Source: Pseudobacillus wudalianchiensis (GTDB lineage: Bacteria > Bacillota > Bacilli > Bacillales > Domibacillaceae). From it: a stretch of DNA of 64,000 nucleotides. The position numbers and the translations under genes are program-made. Location: contig NZ_MAYT01000023.1 in assembly GCF_001685015.1 (NCBI RefSeq), positions 1 through 64,000 of the forward strand, read 5' to 3'. Positions 1-9,463 of the stretch are shown piece after piece (positions within the stretch are counted from its first letter, which is position 1; every line of letters starts with the position of its first letter). Below the pieces are notes generated by a model that was given only the letters and a program-made list of their open reading frames with translations, was not told the DNA's origin and did no database searches.

Positions 1-370
1 TTCTCGCTTTGACTTTATCTCCAAACATATCCAAATGCCGGGAAGTAGGGCCGATAAAAATAATGCCTTCTTCCTCACAGCGTTTAGCAAATTCGATATT
101 TTCTGATAAAAAACCATACCCTGGGTGAATCGCATCAACTTCTGCCTGTTTAGCAATCTCGATAATGTTTTCAATATCAAGATAAGCGTCAATCGGCTTC
201 TTGCCTTTCCCCACAAGATAGGCTTCGTCCGCTTTGTAGCGGTGATAGGACCCTGAATCTTCCTTGGAATAAATCGCTACTGTCCGGATATGGAGCTCCG
301 TACAGGCACGAAATACACGGATGGCAATTTCTCCCCTGTTAGCAACCAGCACTTTACTGATTTTTCGCAT
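1..370 (-). CDS. pycA: pyruvate carboxylase, N-terminal part (cut by window edge)
   Basis: This is the first ~123 residues of a biotin carboxylase module. The N-terminus reads [20 protein letters not shown], and [10 protein letters not shown] and [14 protein letters not shown] follow; these are hallmarks of pyruvate carboxylase / biotin carboxylase. The enzyme makes oxaloacetate from pyruvate, bicarbonate and ATP in the cytoplasm. Two in-frame ATGs occur, at 376 and 370; AGGGGAG lies 2 nt before the first and 8 nt before the second, so 370 is preferred. The gene lies downstream of ftsW in the same direction, as in Bacillus, with a terminator between them. In B. subtilis PycA is a known target of DarB, whose gene is at 34957-35397. 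The rest of the gene lies outside the window. Confidence 0.93.
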   Translation of the reverse strand, partial: MRKISKVLVANRGEIAIRVFRACTELHIRTVAIYSKEDSGSYHRYKADEAYLVGKGKKPIDAYLDIENIIEIAKQAEVDAIHPGYGFLSENIEFAKRCEEEGIIFIGPTSRHLDMFGDKVKAR

Positions 371-406
371 TTTCATCTCTCCCCTGTTGTACGAGTAAAT
401 ATATAT

Positions 407-434
407 AAAAAGGTTCAGTTAACTGAACCTTTTT
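407..434 (-). terminator. terminator after ftsW
   Basis: A perfect 28-bp palindrome (AAAAAGGTTCAGTT and its reverse complement) sits between ftsW and pycA, 17 nt past the ftsW stop, with T-rich ends on both strands. It separates ftsW from pycA transcription. Confidence 0.85.
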
Positions 435-450
435 ATGACTAAAGTAAGCA

Positions 451-1602
451 TTACTTTTTGTACAGCTGTTCATATTTGGCAAACATAGAGATGTTAACAA
501 GAATGCCAAGCGAAATAGCTAACAAAATGAGTGACGATCCTCCATAGCTAATGAACGGCAATGGAACCCCCGTGATTGGAATTAACCCTGTTACCCCGCC
601 AAGGTTAATAGCTGACTGAATAGCAATCATGCTTGCAATCCCAACAGCCATCATCGTTCCAAACGGATCTCGACACTTGATCGCAATGTAAATGCCTCTT
701 AAAACAATAAAGCATAGGCCTCCTACTACAATCGTGACCCCAAAGACACCTAGTTCTTCTGAAATAACCGAGATGATAAAATCTGTGTGCGGCTCTGGTA
801 AATACCCCAATTTTTGCACGCTTTGCCCTAATCCTCTTCCTAAAACACCGCCTGAACCAATGGCTAGGTAGGAATTTACGAGTTGATATCCATCGCCTTC
901 TTGATGTTCAAAAGGATCCAAATAGCCATTGATGCGGCTCATCTTTCCTTCCGTGAAAATGTCGTCTTTTTTATAAAGAATAAGCGGCGATAAAATTAAA
1001 GCAGCCATCATACCAAGAACGACAAGTTTCCACATGCTTTTAAATTTCATACCGGAAGAAATAATAATTGTACAGCCAATAAGAAAGATAATAAATGCTG
1101 TACCAAAGTCCGGCTCACTAGCGATGATCATACATAAAAAAACTAGTAAGATAACCGGCGGCGTAACCCCTTTATTGAATGAGTTAATATATTTTTGCTT
1201 TTTAGCATAGATAGCTGACATATAAATAATAATCACAAGCTTAGCAAATTCTGACGGTTGAAGTGAAAAACCTCCAATACGAATCCAGCTTCTTGCGTTA
1301 TTTGAAATCGTTCCATAAAAAGATAGAATACCTAAAAGAGCAACAATACCTGCTACCATAAAAAATAAAAATTTACTATTTTTATAAGCCTTATACGGAA
1401 AGATAGCCGCTACGATGAAGAAAAAAGAGGCTATCATAATATGAATCTTTTGCTTGTTGTAAAAGTAATCGCTTGCTACTTCATAGCGTTGTACTGCTGT
1501 TACAGAGCTGGCACTGTAAACCATCATCAACCCAAACAAGCAAAGCAGAAAGAAAGCTGCTATGAGTGAGTAGTCGTATGATCTAATTATTTTTTTCCAC
1601 AT
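451..1602 (-). CDS. ftsW: SEDS-family peptidoglycan polymerase FtsW
   Basis: A 383-residue polytopic membrane protein with about ten hydrophobic segments. It carries the SEDS signature late in the protein (GLIPITGVPLPFISYGGSS) and the conserved loop with LPEPHTDFI. FtsW polymerises septal peptidoglycan from lipid II together with a class B PBP at the divisome. RodA and SpoVE are paralogues; the position between ylaN and pycA matches B. subtilis ftsW (ylaO). AGGAAG lies 6 nt before the ATG. The gene follows ylaN, but a terminator hairpin between them suggests a separate promoter, possibly with some read-through. Confidence 0.93.
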   Translation of the reverse strand: MWKKIIRSYDYSLIAAFFLLCLFGLMMVYSASSVTAVQRYEVASDYFYNKQKIHIMIASFFFIVAAIFPYKAYKNSKFLFFMVAGIVALLGILSFYGTISNNARSWIRIGGFSLQPSEFAKLVIIIYMSAIYAKKQKYINSFNKGVTPPVILLVFLCMIIASEPDFGTAFIIFLIGCTIIISSGMKFKSMWKLVVLGMMAALILSPLILYKKDDIFTEGKMSRINGYLDPFEHQEGDGYQLVNSYLAIGSGGVLGRGLGQSVQKLGYLPEPHTDFIISVISEELGVFGVTIVVGGLCFIVLRGIYIAIKCRDPFGTMMAVGIASMIAIQSAINLGGVTGLIPITGVPLPFISYGGSSLILLAISLGILVNISMFAKYEQLYKK

Positions 1603-1660
1603 ATTAATCTTCCTATCTCTTACATCTCAGTGCAAGCTAAATTTGGATCATTTTATGTAA

Positions 1661-1699
1661 AAAAAACTCAAACATCGATATAAGGTGTTTGAGTTTTTT
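1661..1699 (-). terminator. terminator after ylaN
   Basis: The stem AAAAAACTCAAACA..C pairs with G..TGTTTGAGTTTTTT around an ~8-nt loop, immediately after the ylaN stop. The A-flank on one side and the T-run on the other mean it could act on both strands. Confidence 0.8.
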
Positions 1700-1704
1700 G
1701 CCGT

Positions 1705-1986
1705 TTATTTTCGAGTAGACGCTTCATGGAGAGCTGATAATTCCCGTTCAAGCGAATCAATCAGTTCCTTTCCATCTTTTTCATCAACCAATCCTAAACG
1801 AATCGCAAAATCTATTTCACGGGATAAGCCAAACATCTGGGTGTCCAGCACCTCTTCATACAGAGGACACTGGGGCATCGTTAAGTTGTCCATTTGAACT
1901 TTTATGAGCCGCAAGATCTTTCCCGCATCTGCTTCTAATAGAGAGTAGGCTTTTTCCCTGTGATTGACTTTTAATTCAGATGCCAT
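1705..1986 (-). CDS. ylaN: YlaN family protein, iron-homeostasis-linked
   Basis: A 93-residue acidic, helical protein starting [20 protein letters not shown], recognisable as YlaN (DUF1507). An open frame extends 34 codons upstream, but AGGGGGAG lies just before the internal ATG at 1986, giving the normal family length. B. subtilis YlaN is essential in rich medium unless iron is added, and in Firmicutes it has been linked to control of Fur; that is family knowledge and not visible here. It has no signal peptide or membrane segment. It is the first gene before ftsW. Confidence 0.92.
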   Translation of the reverse strand: MASELKVNHREKAYSLLEADAGKILRLIKVQMDNLTMPQCPLYEEVLDTQMFGLSREIDFAIRLGLVDEKDGKELIDSLERELSALHEASTRK

Positions 1987-2147
1987 ATCTAACTCCCCCT
2001 GTTCAGCGCAATAAATTGACTGTATCTTATAAAATTTTATCGTTAATTTGACTAATTTGCAAGGGATTTCGAATTTATCCCCTGACAAGAGAAGGTTCTA
2101 GCGTTATAATCTATTTGGAACATCAAATTAACTAAGGGGGAACCCCT

Positions 2148-2648
2148 ATGAATACAACAATGTCTATCAAAGGAAACGTTAAGTTTCCCATCACTTTAGA
2201 TTCAGGAGTTTGGATCTTTGATGACCGTCGCATTGACTTGGATACATACTTTGATATCGAGGAAGACAACAGCTTACATGCAGACGAGGAATATACAAAG
2301 AATGTATCTAAGTTTTGGGATAAAGAAATCCGCGAGGGAGCTGTATTCCCACCGACTATTAAATCTGAAAAAAAATATGAAAAGGAAAAAGTACTGACCG
2401 GTACATTTGGCATACCTTTTGATCCATTTTTAAAAAATGCCGAGCCCGCCGCAAATGCTCAATCTCTCGTGATCGAAACAACGGCTGAAGAGATCACACT
2501 GCCCCTAGAGAAAGCTAGCGAAATCATCCTCGCTTTCTCCAAAAAAGGTAAGCCTCTTCGTGAAGACGGGCCCGTCCACGTTCTTTTCAAAGATGGATCA
2601 AATCGGGAAAATCCGATTAAACACGTTGCCTCATTCCGAGTTGAATAG
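2148..2648 (+). CDS. ylaL: YlaL-like conserved protein of unknown function
   Basis: A 166-residue soluble acidic protein (MNTTMSIKGNVKFPITLDSG...). Its position between ylaN and ylaK and its length match B. subtilis YlaL. It has no signal peptide, membrane segment or catalytic motif that I recognise. GGGGGAA lies 7-10 nt before the ATG. It is monocistronic: divergent from ylaN and convergent with ylaK, which shares its terminator. Note that B. subtilis has ylaM (glutaminase) beside ylaN, and it is absent here. Confidence 0.75.
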   Translation: MNTTMSIKGNVKFPITLDSGVWIFDDRRIDLDTYFDIEEDNSLHADEEYTKNVSKFWDKEIREGAVFPPTIKSEKKYEKEKVLTGTFGIPFDPFLKNAEPAANAQSLVIETTAEEITLPLEKASEIILAFSKKGKPLREDGPVHVLFKDGSNRENPIKHVASFRVE

Positions 2649-2672
2649 GCTCATCCCTTTCATAAGCTGAAC

Positions 2673-2713
2673 AGCCAGACACCTTTAACGCAAACAAGGT
2701 GTCTGGCTTTTTT
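2673..2713. terminator. bidirectional terminator between ylaL and ylaK
   Basis: AGCCAGACACCTT pairs perfectly with AAGGTGTCTGGCT around an 11-nt loop and is followed by T7 on the plus strand. It lies between two convergent genes. Confidence 0.85.
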
Positions 2714-2730
2714 TCTTGAATTAGATCTTA

Positions 2731-4059
2731 TTACAATATATCAGCCGCTAACTGAGCAAGCCCTGACCGCTCGCCTTTCAGCAATTTAATATGCCCTGCA
2801 ACAGTCTGGTCTTTAAATTTTTCAATAGCGTATGTTAATCCGTTATTGTATTCATCTAAATACGGATGATCAATTTGGGCTGTATCTCCCATTAACACAA
2901 TCTTGCTCCGTTCCCCCACTCTCGTAAGAATCGTTTTTACTTCATGCTTCGTTAAATTTTGGGCTTCATCAATGATAATATATTGTTCAGGAATGCTTCT
3001 TCCTCGTATATAAGTAAGAGCTTCAACTTCCACCGAGTGAAGTCCCGCTAGAATTTGGTCAATCTCCCCCGGCTTTTTCGTATTAAATAAGTATTCCAAA
3101 TTATCATAGATTGGCTGGACCCATGGACGTAATTTTTCTTGCTTTTCACCGGGCAAATAACCAAGATCTTTTCCGACCGGAACAATCGGGCGGGCGACAA
3201 GCAGTTTTTTAAAGAGCTGCAAATCTTCTGTTTGCAAAAGCCCCGCCGCAAGTGCAATGAGCGTCTTCCCTGTCCCTGCTTTTCCTGCCATGGTTACAAG
3301 CGGAATATCGGGCCTCATTAAAAGTTCAATAGCCATCATTTGCTGGACATTTCTTGGCTTAATTCCCCAAATGATCTCTTCATTATATAAAAGCTTTTTC
3401 AAGCATTTCCCGCGCGTATCTACTATACCAACCGCAGATGCGGAACTGCCAAGGGCGTCTTTTAATACGAGGAATTGATTCGGATAAAAAGGATGATGGG
3501 CAATTTCCGAAAGTGGAAGCTCCCCTTTTTGATAAAACAAGTCAAGCGCTTGTTTGGATACATATATTTTCAAAAAGCCTTTATAGATATCACTCATTTC
3601 AATAACGCGGTCGCTTAAGAAGTCCTCCGCCTGTAATCCGAGTGCATCAGCCTTTACTCGTACAAGTGTATCCTTGCTTACCAAAATGACCGCATGGCCG
3701 TCCGCTTTCGCTTCTTCCTCAAGAGATAAATTCTTGGCTACCGCTAAAATACGGTTATCATTCGTATTCTCAACAAATATATCTTGAAGCTTTTGAAAAG
3801 AACGGTGATTCAGTTCAATTCTTAAACTTCCTCCGTTCTCTAATTTAACCCCCTCATGCAGCTTTCCGGTTTCCCGCATCTTATCGATTAACTTTGACAC
3901 AAGCCTGGCGTTTCTTCCGATTTCATCCATATATCGTTTCTTTGAATCCAACTCTTCAAGTACTACTGCTGGGATGACAACTTCATTTTCTTCGAAGGAA
4001 AAAATAGCGTATGGATCCTGCAACAAGACATTGGTATCCAGCACATAAATTTTACTCAA
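2731..4059 (-). CDS. ylaK: PIN-PhoH family ATPase/RNase, PhoH2-type
   Basis: A 442-residue protein. The N-terminal ~140 residues are a PIN ribonuclease domain (SKIYVLDTNVLLQDP, with the catalytic Asp in LDTN). The C-terminal half is a PhoH-type P-loop ATPase with Walker A GKAGTGKT and Walker B YIIIDEAQN. PhoH2 proteins act as sequence-specific RNA-unwinding nucleases in other bacteria; its role here is inferred. Translation probably starts at the TTG at 4059: AGGAGG lies 7 nt upstream, and the length then equals B. subtilis YlaK. An upstream ATG at 4083 has no suitable site. The gene is divergent from ylaJ. Confidence 0.9.
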   Translation of the reverse strand: MSKIYVLDTNVLLQDPYAIFSFEENEVVIPAVVLEELDSKKRYMDEIGRNARLVSKLIDKMRETGKLHEGVKLENGGSLRIELNHRSFQKLQDIFVENTNDNRILAVAKNLSLEEEAKADGHAVILVSKDTLVRVKADALGLQAEDFLSDRVIEMSDIYKGFLKIYVSKQALDLFYQKGELPLSEIAHHPFYPNQFLVLKDALGSSASAVGIVDTRGKCLKKLLYNEEIIWGIKPRNVQQMMAIELLMRPDIPLVTMAGKAGTGKTLIALAAGLLQTEDLQLFKKLLVARPIVPVGKDLGYLPGEKQEKLRPWVQPIYDNLEYLFNTKKPGEIDQILAGLHSVEVEALTYIRGRSIPEQYIIIDEAQNLTKHEVKTILTRVGERSKIVLMGDTAQIDHPYLDEYNNGLTYAIEKFKDQTVAGHIKLLKGERSGLAQLAADIL

Positions 4060-4228
4060 CGATACGCCTCCTGCTTTGTTCATCTTTTTTTATTATATGA
4101 GAATAAATGGTGCTGCGTTCAACGATTGAGCAAAGGCTGTTAAAAATATATGCCTGCATGAATAAGATTAGAAGAGAATCGCAAAATATAGAGAGCCATC
4201 TTATCCATTAATTAAAGAGGTGACAAAC

Positions 4229-4831
4229 ATGAAACCGATTCTCCCCTTCCTGGCGATTTTTCTTCTCTTTGGCTGTGCTCAAAAAGAAGGCGCAGGGGTA
4301 AATACAACAAGAAACACGAACGATGAAACTCCTTATAAGGCACAAGTAAATAATAGTGAACCAAATAACAGAGAACGTATTTCCATGAGAGAAGCTTCCC
4401 GCCGACTGGCAGCTACGGCACGTACGATGCCGGGAGTGAACGACGCAACAGCTGTAGCTTGGGGACGATACGCGATTGTCGGGATTGACGTAGATGCCGA
4501 TTTAGATCGTTCTGAGGTTGGTTCAATCAAGTATACAGTCGCTGAAGGTCTCAAACACCAGCCATACGGAGCAGAGTCTATTGTCGTAGCGGACCCTGAC
4601 TTATATGCTCGTCTAAAAGAAGTTGGCCAGGATATCGAAAATGGCCGGCCACTACAAGGTCTTGCTAACGAATTGGCCGATATTACTGGCCGGGCTATGC
4701 CTGAATTCCCTGGTCATTTAATAGAACCAGATCGCAACAAACCAACAGAACAACCAAAGAAAAACTTATCTCCATCTGAATCCCGTAATTTAGAAAAACA
4801 ACAGGAAGAACAATCGAATCATCAAAAATAA
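4229..4831 (+). CDS. ylaJ: YhcN/YlaJ family sporulation lipoprotein
   Basis: A 200-residue lipoprotein: signal peptide MKPILPFLAIFLLFGCAQ with lipobox LFGC (Cys about residue 16), then a low-complexity linker. A conserved domain (about residues 50-140) contains TARTMPGVNDATAVAWGRYA, typical of Spore_YhcN_YlaJ proteins found in spore membranes and implicated in germination. The C-terminal tail is rich in Q, E, N and K. The ATG at 4229 follows AGAGGTG by 6 nt; the GTG at 4220 is part of that ribosome site. The gene stands alone, divergent from ylaK. Confidence 0.9.
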   Translation: MKPILPFLAIFLLFGCAQKEGAGVNTTRNTNDETPYKAQVNNSEPNNRERISMREASRRLAATARTMPGVNDATAVAWGRYAIVGIDVDADLDRSEVGSIKYTVAEGLKHQPYGAESIVVADPDLYARLKEVGQDIENGRPLQGLANELADITGRAMPEFPGHLIEPDRNKPTEQPKKNLSPSESRNLEKQQEEQSNHQK

Positions 4832-4881
4832 AATGGATCATCTAAATAAAAACAGATCATCAAGTCCATATGCCTATTTTT

Positions 4882-4917
4882 AAAAAGGAGGCTGCCTATA
4901 CATTAGCCTCCTTTTCT
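4882..4917 (-). terminator. terminator of the PNPOx-like gene
   Basis: AAAAGGAGGCT and AGCCTCCTTTT form an 11-bp stem with a ~10-nt loop. The right arm overlaps the stop codon of the minus-strand gene ending at 4903. T-runs are present on both strands, so it may also stop ylaJ transcripts. Confidence 0.75.
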
Positions 4918-5361
4918 CAATGCTTCTAACACTTGACGATCCAGATTTTTAGCTGCTTGTTCATCATATGTTTTTTCATGCTTTGGTTCCGAAGTAATTT
5001 TCGACCCGTAAAACATCACATCCCGAATCTCCGTTACATGAATTTCGATGATCGCTGTTTGCACAGGTACATCAGCCGCTCTTTCAGTGAGGATTCTTCC
5101 GATACCAGATATCGAGTAAGCCGATTCATTTGCCAATAAGTGAATCGCTACTGCAGGGTTATGCTTCAGGTTTTCTACCATGCGCGACCGGCTATGGACG
5201 GCAATGCGCAGCAGTTTCTCATCCAATGCCCGTATCCAAGAAATGGCGTGAATAGCAGGGTTCCCGGATTCCCCATCAATCGTCGCAATCGTAACAAGAC
5301 GATCCTCCTGCAAAGCTTCAAACAAAGCCGGTATTAAGTAAGTCTCTACTCTGTTAGCCAA
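4903..5361 (-). CDS. pyridoxamine 5'-phosphate oxidase-like flavin-binding protein
   Basis: About 152 residues with the split-barrel fold pattern of the PNPOx family: LVTIATIDGESGNPAIHAIS early, then RIAVHSRSRMVENLKHNPAV, where the Arg/Ser stretch usually contacts FMN phosphate. Substrate unknown; many such small proteins bind FMN or heme. AGGAGG ends 2 nt before an ATG at 5367 and 8 nt before an in-frame TTG at 5361, so I prefer TTG. It has no signal peptide. It is divergent from ylaI. Confidence 0.75.
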   Translation of the reverse strand: MANRVETYLIPALFEALQEDRLVTIATIDGESGNPAIHAISWIRALDEKLLRIAVHSRSRMVENLKHNPAVAIHLLANESAYSISGIGRILTERAADVPVQTAIIEIHVTEIRDVMFYGSKITSEPKHEKTYDEQAAKNLDRQVLEALRKGG

Positions 5362-5497
5362 ATTCATCCCCTCCTTCTGTCTTTATTATACATAATCGAA
5401 CGAGACCTGCCGAATTTGTAACTCTCCTTTTTCTCTCTGAGGAGACGCTATCCGATGATCCATGATATAATTGACAAAAAAGCTGGAGGTAGCTGAA

Positions 5498-5698
5498 GTG
5501 AGAGTTAAATGTATTTTATGCGAAAAAATTGAAAAAATTGATGATCAGCTCCCCATTGCCAAACGGTTAAGAAACAGACCAATTCACACGTATATGTGCG
5601 CTGATTGTAATGAAAGAATCGCTGAAAAAACAAAAGAGCGAATTGCTACCGGCAAGTTTCATATTTATCGTTCAGGCAAGGAGCAGGAAATTTTATAG
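5498..5698 (+). CDS. ylaI: YlaI family zinc-ribbon small protein
   Basis: A 66-residue basic protein with two CxxC knuckles (CILC near residue 5 and CADC near residue 34), consistent with one structural zinc; DUF2197/YlaI family. Translation from the GTG at 5498 is preferred because GGAGGTAG lies 6 nt upstream; a TTG at 5471 in frame has no such site. Function unknown. It is a single gene ending at a long hairpin shared with ylaH. Confidence 0.85.
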   Translation: MRVKCILCEKIEKIDDQLPIAKRLRNRPIHTYMCADCNERIAEKTKERIATGKFHIYRSGKEQEIL

Positions 5699-5723
5699 CT
5701 GCAGATTTCAACACAAACAACTA

Positions 5724-5793
5724 AAAAGAACCGCTTAAGTAAATGGCACCTCTATTATGAAATAGAGGTGCCATTCATCTAGGCGGTTCTTTT
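5724..5793. terminator. long bidirectional hairpin between ylaI and ylaH
   Basis: Two nested stems: an outer AAAAGAACCGC/GCGGTTCTTTT and an inner perfect 15-bp AATGGCACCTCTATT/AATAGAGGTGCCATT with a 4-5-nt loop. The 3' end touches the ylaH stop codon. Confidence 0.85.
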
Positions 5794-6103
5794 AATTTTG
5801 ATTCTCTTCCTTATGCATCTTGAGCCTGAATTTATATACACCGAGTACAAGCGCGGCTACAATCAAACTCTCTACAACAGGCAGCTGGTAAGACAGGATA
5901 AGCAAAAGCAGCGACCCAACAATGAGCGATACATAGACAACAATGTTTTTTCCTAAAGATAATTTCTTAGCAAAGCCGAGGTTGTAGACAAGAACACAAA
6001 GCAGTATAATGGCCAGCCAATAAATTCTTACCGCCCAATAGGCTCCTCCAACTCCCTTAATTAAGGCTCCTAGCAGCGGGCTGACGTGTTCTAATCCTTC
6101 CAC
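5792..6103 (-). CDS. ylaH: YlaH-like integral membrane protein
   Basis: A 103-residue membrane protein with about three hydrophobic helices (residues ~22-42, ~52-72 and ~75-92) and a charged C-terminus. It matches B. subtilis YlaH in size, composition and position directly downstream of typA. It probably starts at the GTG at 6103, with GGGAGAG upstream. It is 21 nt from the typA stop, but upstream of it on the minus strand, so it is not in the typA transcript order seen for operons read 5'-3' typA then ylaH: typA (7960-6125) precedes ylaH, making co-transcription likely. Function unknown. Confidence 0.82.
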   Translation of the reverse strand: MEGLEHVSPLLGALIKGVGGAYWAVRIYWLAIILLCVLVYNLGFAKKLSLGKNIVVYVSLIVGSLLLLILSYQLPVVESLIVAALVLGVYKFRLKMHKEENQN

Positions 6104-6124
6104 TCCCTATCTCTCCCTTACAAG

Positions 6125-7960
6125 TTAAATTTCTTCATTTTTCTTCTTTTTGGCTGCCCGCTCCCGTTCATTTTTATCAAGAATTTTTTTGCGTAAACGA
6201 ATAGACTGTGGTGTTAACTCGCAGTATTCATCATCATTTAAATACTCAAGCGCTTCTTCAAGCGACATAATGCGCGGTTTTTTCATCGTTGTCGTTTGAT
6301 CTTTTGTGGCAGATCGCACGTTCGTAGCTTGTTTCACTTTTGTAATATTCACTGTCAAATCATTTTCACGCGTATGCTCCCCAACAATCATGCCACCATA
6401 AATTTCTGTTCCAGGCTCGACAAAAATCGTTCCACGGTCTTCTACTTGCATAATTCCGTACTGAGAAGCTTTTCCGGTTTCTATAGACACAAGCACACCT
6501 TGACGGCGGCCGCCTACACGCCCTGGCTGCATTGGTTGGTAGCTGTCAAATGTATGATTAATAATTCCGTAACCACGGGTCATCGTCAAGAATTCCGTAG
6601 TGTAGCCAATTAATCCACGGGCAGGAACCATGAAGATCAAACGTACTTGGCCGTTTCCATTATTAATCATATCAAGCATTTCACCTTTACGCGAGCCTAA
6701 TGATTCAATAATAGCTCCTGTGTACTCTTCAGGCACGTCAATTTGTACACGTTCCACCGGTTCACAACGTACTCCATCGATTTCTTTCACAATAACTTGT
6801 GGTTTAGAAACTTGAATTTCAAAACCTTCACGACGCATATTTTCTAACAAAATCGATAAATGCAATTCACCGCGTCCGGAAACAATCCAGGCATCCGGCG
6901 AATCGGTATCCTCTACCCGAAGACTTACATCTGTTTCTAACTGAGCTTCAAGACGCTCTTGGATTTTTCTCGCTGTTACAAACTTTCCTTCACGACCGGC
7001 AAACGGACTATTATTCACGAGGAAAGTCATTTGTAAAGTCGGCTCGTCAATATGGAGAATCGGAAGAGCCTCTTGATAATCAACTGGACATACCGTTTCA
7101 CCAACGTTAATGTCCTCCATCCCAGAAACGGCAATTAAGTCCCCAGCGCTCGCCTCTTGAATCTCAATTCTCTTCAATCCCATGAAACCAAATAGCTTCG
7201 TTACGCGAAATTGTTTAACTGTTCCATCTACTTTCATTAACGCTACTTGTTCGCCGACTTTAATCGCACCGCGAAATACACGTCCGATCCCGATACGGCC
7301 AACGTAGTCATTATAATCAAGCAGGGCCACTTGGAATTGAAGCGGTTCGCTGCTGTTGTCAATTGGTGCAGGAATATGCTCAATAATAGCATCAAACAAA
7401 GATTCCATATTCTCATCCTGCTTGTCAGGAGTTGTACTGGCTGTTCCGTTAATACCTGAAGCGTAAATAACCGGAAATTCAAGCTGTTCATCGTTCGCAT
7501 CAAGCTCGATAAAAAGCTCAAGCACCTCATCTACTACTTCTTCTGGACGCGCGAAATCACGGTCAATCTTGTTCACCACAACGATTGGACGCAAATTTTG
7601 TTCAAGGGCTTTTTTCAACACGAACCTTGTTTGCGGCATACACCCTTCGTAAGCATCTACAACAAGCAAAACGCCGTCGACCATTTTCATAATACGTTCT
7701 ACTTCACCGCCAAAATCCGCATGTCCTGGCGTGTCAAGAATGTTGATTTTTGTATCTTTATATTGAATGGCTGTATTTTTGGCTAAGATGGTAATACCAC
7801 GTTCTCTCTCGATATCACCTGAATCCATCGCCCGTTCTTCTACATGCTCATTGCTTCTGAAGCTCCCTGATTGTTTGAGCAGCTGATCAACGAGAGTTGT
7901 TTTCCCGTGGTCAACGTGAGCGATGATCGCAATGTTTCTTAAATCATTTCTTGTATTCAA
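6125..7960 (-). CDS. typA: translational GTPase TypA/BipA
   Basis: A 611-residue EF-G-like GTPase with P-loop AHVDHGKT, switch [14 protein letters not shown] for guanine specificity, then domains II, III and V and the TypA-specific C-terminal region. It binds ribosomes and assists assembly and stress-condition translation. It starts at TTG (7960), with AGGAGG 7 nt upstream. The length is normal for the family, and it corresponds to B. subtilis YlaG. It is likely co-transcribed with downstream ylaH and divergent from ylaF. Confidence 0.96.
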   Translation of the reverse strand: MNTRNDLRNIAIIAHVDHGKTTLVDQLLKQSGSFRSNEHVEERAMDSGDIERERGITILAKNTAIQYKDTKINILDTPGHADFGGEVERIMKMVDGVLLVVDAYEGCMPQTRFVLKKALEQNLRPIVVVNKIDRDFARPEEVVDEVLELFIELDANDEQLEFPVIYASGINGTASTTPDKQDENMESLFDAIIEHIPAPIDNSSEPLQFQVALLDYNDYVGRIGIGRVFRGAIKVGEQVALMKVDGTVKQFRVTKLFGFMGLKRIEIQEASAGDLIAVSGMEDINVGETVCPVDYQEALPILHIDEPTLQMTFLVNNSPFAGREGKFVTARKIQERLEAQLETDVSLRVEDTDSPDAWIVSGRGELHLSILLENMRREGFEIQVSKPQVIVKEIDGVRCEPVERVQIDVPEEYTGAIIESLGSRKGEMLDMINNGNGQVRLIFMVPARGLIGYTTEFLTMTRGYGIINHTFDSYQPMQPGRVGGRRQGVLVSIETGKASQYGIMQVEDRGTIFVEPGTEIYGGMIVGEHTRENDLTVNITKVKQATNVRSATKDQTTTMKKPRIMSLEEALEYLNDDEYCELTPQSIRLRKKILDKNERERAAKKKKNEEI

Positions 7961-8116
7961 ATTAGTTCCTCCTGACTAATAAAAAACCTCAAATCCATAA
8001 AATTCGCTTTTGTAACTGGATTATTATATCATAAGTTGGATTGAAATTCTAATTGATATTAAAGGTTTCTCTGTCTTTAAAAATCTTGTACAATAGAAAA
8101 AAAGGAGGCTCTTGTT

Positions 8117-8302
8117 GTGAAAGAAATTAAGTGGATTTTTGTACTCTTTGCTGTTGCTGCTGCTGCGTGCATGATTGGCATGGGAATTGCTATAGGAGAG
8201 CAAAGTATATTAGGCCTTATTTTATGTATTGTAGCTCTTATTGCTGTTATGGGATTCGGTTTCTCTACAAAAGCAAAAATGAGAAGAGCCGGAAAGCTAT
8301 AG
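8117..8302 (+). CDS. ylaF: YlaF-like small membrane protein (DUF5325)
   Basis: A 61-residue protein with two transmembrane helices (about residues 6-25 and 31-49) and a basic tail (KAKMRRAGKL). It starts at the GTG at 8117, eight nt after AGGAGG. Its size and position divergent from typA match B. subtilis ylaF. Function unknown. Confidence 0.85.
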   Translation: MKEIKWIFVLFAVAAAACMIGMGIAIGEQSILGLILCIVALIAVMGFGFSTKAKMRRAGKL

Positions 8303-8354
8303 ATCAAACTCACAATATGAAAATTGTTTTTCCATATATGTTTACAATGCCCTT

Positions 8355-8463
8355 AGGCTGATTGACATCTAGGTGCCAAACTCAACGAAGAGCAGACTAA
8401 CCAATAGCTCTAAGCAACATGGTCAGACAAGCCATCCAGAAAGCGAGCACTTGTCAACAGCCT
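8355..8463. repeat. dispersed structured repeat, copy A
   Basis: The left arm AGGCTGATTGACA (8355-8367) pairs with the right arm TGTCAACAGCCT (8452-8463) apart from one extra base. The right end, including AGAAAGCGAGC before it, recurs at 60452-60478, and its core TGTCAACAGCCTG recurs at 50155-50167. It fills the space between ylaF and the next gene's terminator, and no supported gene lies in it. Confidence 0.6.
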
Positions 8464-8468
8464 GAATC

Positions 8469-8501
8469 AAAAAAGGATGCGAATATACTCGCATCCTTTT
8501 T
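8469..8501 (-). terminator. terminator of the inositol monophosphatase gene
   Basis: AAAAAAGGATGCGA and TCGCATCCTTTTT form a strong stem with a short AT loop, 5 nt from the end of the gene. Both strands have T-runs. Confidence 0.85.
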
Positions 8502-8506
8502 CATTT

Positions 8507-9301
8507 TCACTTTCTTACTAAAAAATCGTTTAATATTTGCCCATGAAGGACAGGAGCCCCAGCAAAAATGCTGTTCGTTTTCAGCAGATCCAATTCTTCT
8601 CCTGCTAAATTCGTCATAATGCCTCCTACTTCTTCCACTAAAATTTTTCCAGCAGCGAAATCCCACGGAGACAGCCTCATGGATAAATAACAATCTAATC
8701 GGCCTGATGCCACATAAGCAAGCTCGATTGCAGCCGAGCCATATGAACGGGTACCTCTTGCTCTTATCGCTAAGTCGACTAGCTTCTTTTCATCAAAATA
8801 TTTGTTTTTTACCAGCCATGTAGCATTAACCGCAACGAGTGCCTTTTCTAGTCTAACCTCGGTTAAGGAAGGCAGCCTCACCCCGTTCATGTACGCCCCG
8901 TTCCCCCGTTCAGCATAGTATAACTCATCATGAGCCACGTCATAAACATAGCCTAGGCGCCCGACTCCATTTTCATAAATGCCAATCGAAATAGCAAAAT
9001 GGCGCTGCTGATGAACAAAATTCATCGTTCCATCGATAGGATCGATCATCCATACGATTCCTTTAAGTGAAGTAAGGTCATCTCCCTGCCCTTCTTCCCC
9101 TAATATACTATGGCCGGGATATGCCTTTCGAATATTAGAAATAAAAAACCGCTCTGTTTCTTCGTCAATATTCGTTACTAAATCATTGGGGTTTGATTTT
9201 GTGTGAATGCTGAGGGAATGCTTAAAAGATTCACGAATAGAATCTCCTGCTTCCATAATCCACGTCTTTACTTGCTGATCTATTTCCGTCCAATTTGCCA
9301 T
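8507..9301 (-). CDS. yktC: inositol monophosphatase family protein (YktC-like)
   Basis: A 264-residue Mg2+-dependent phosphatase of the IMPase/FBPase superfamily. Metal-site motifs are visible: GEEGQGDD, WMIDPIDGTMNF (the DPIDGT signature) and WDFAAGKILVEEVGG near the C-terminus. It hydrolyses inositol phosphates or related sugar phosphates; the exact substrate is uncertain. The ATG at 9301 has GGAGG 7 nt upstream; a longer frame to 9343 lacks a site. It follows ykzI on the same strand, with a hairpin between them. Confidence 0.9.
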   Translation of the reverse strand: MANWTEIDQQVKTWIMEAGDSIRESFKHSLSIHTKSNPNDLVTNIDEETERFFISNIRKAYPGHSILGEEGQGDDLTSLKGIVWMIDPIDGTMNFVHQQRHFAISIGIYENGVGRLGYVYDVAHDELYYAERGNGAYMNGVRLPSLTEVRLEKALVAVNATWLVKNKYFDEKKLVDLAIRARGTRSYGSAAIELAYVASGRLDCYLSMRLSPWDFAAGKILVEEVGGIMTNLAGEELDLLKTNSIFAGAPVLHGQILNDFLVRK

Positions 9302-9383
9302 AACTATTCCTCCACCGTGGAAAATTATGTAATATCCATCCATCTACATCAAATTATAGTATATCTATCTCTTTTTGCAAAAT

Positions 9384-9424
9384 AAAAACGGCCCCGCTCC
9401 ATATCGACAGCGAGCCCGTTCTTT
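9384..9424 (-). terminator. probable terminator after ykzI
   Basis: On the minus strand AACGGGCTCGCT pairs imperfectly with AGCGGGGCCGTT and is followed by T5. It lies between ykzI and yktC. Confidence 0.6.
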
Positions 9425-9463
9425 ATTCATCGTTCGTGTCCATCCCTTTCTTACTATTCTTCA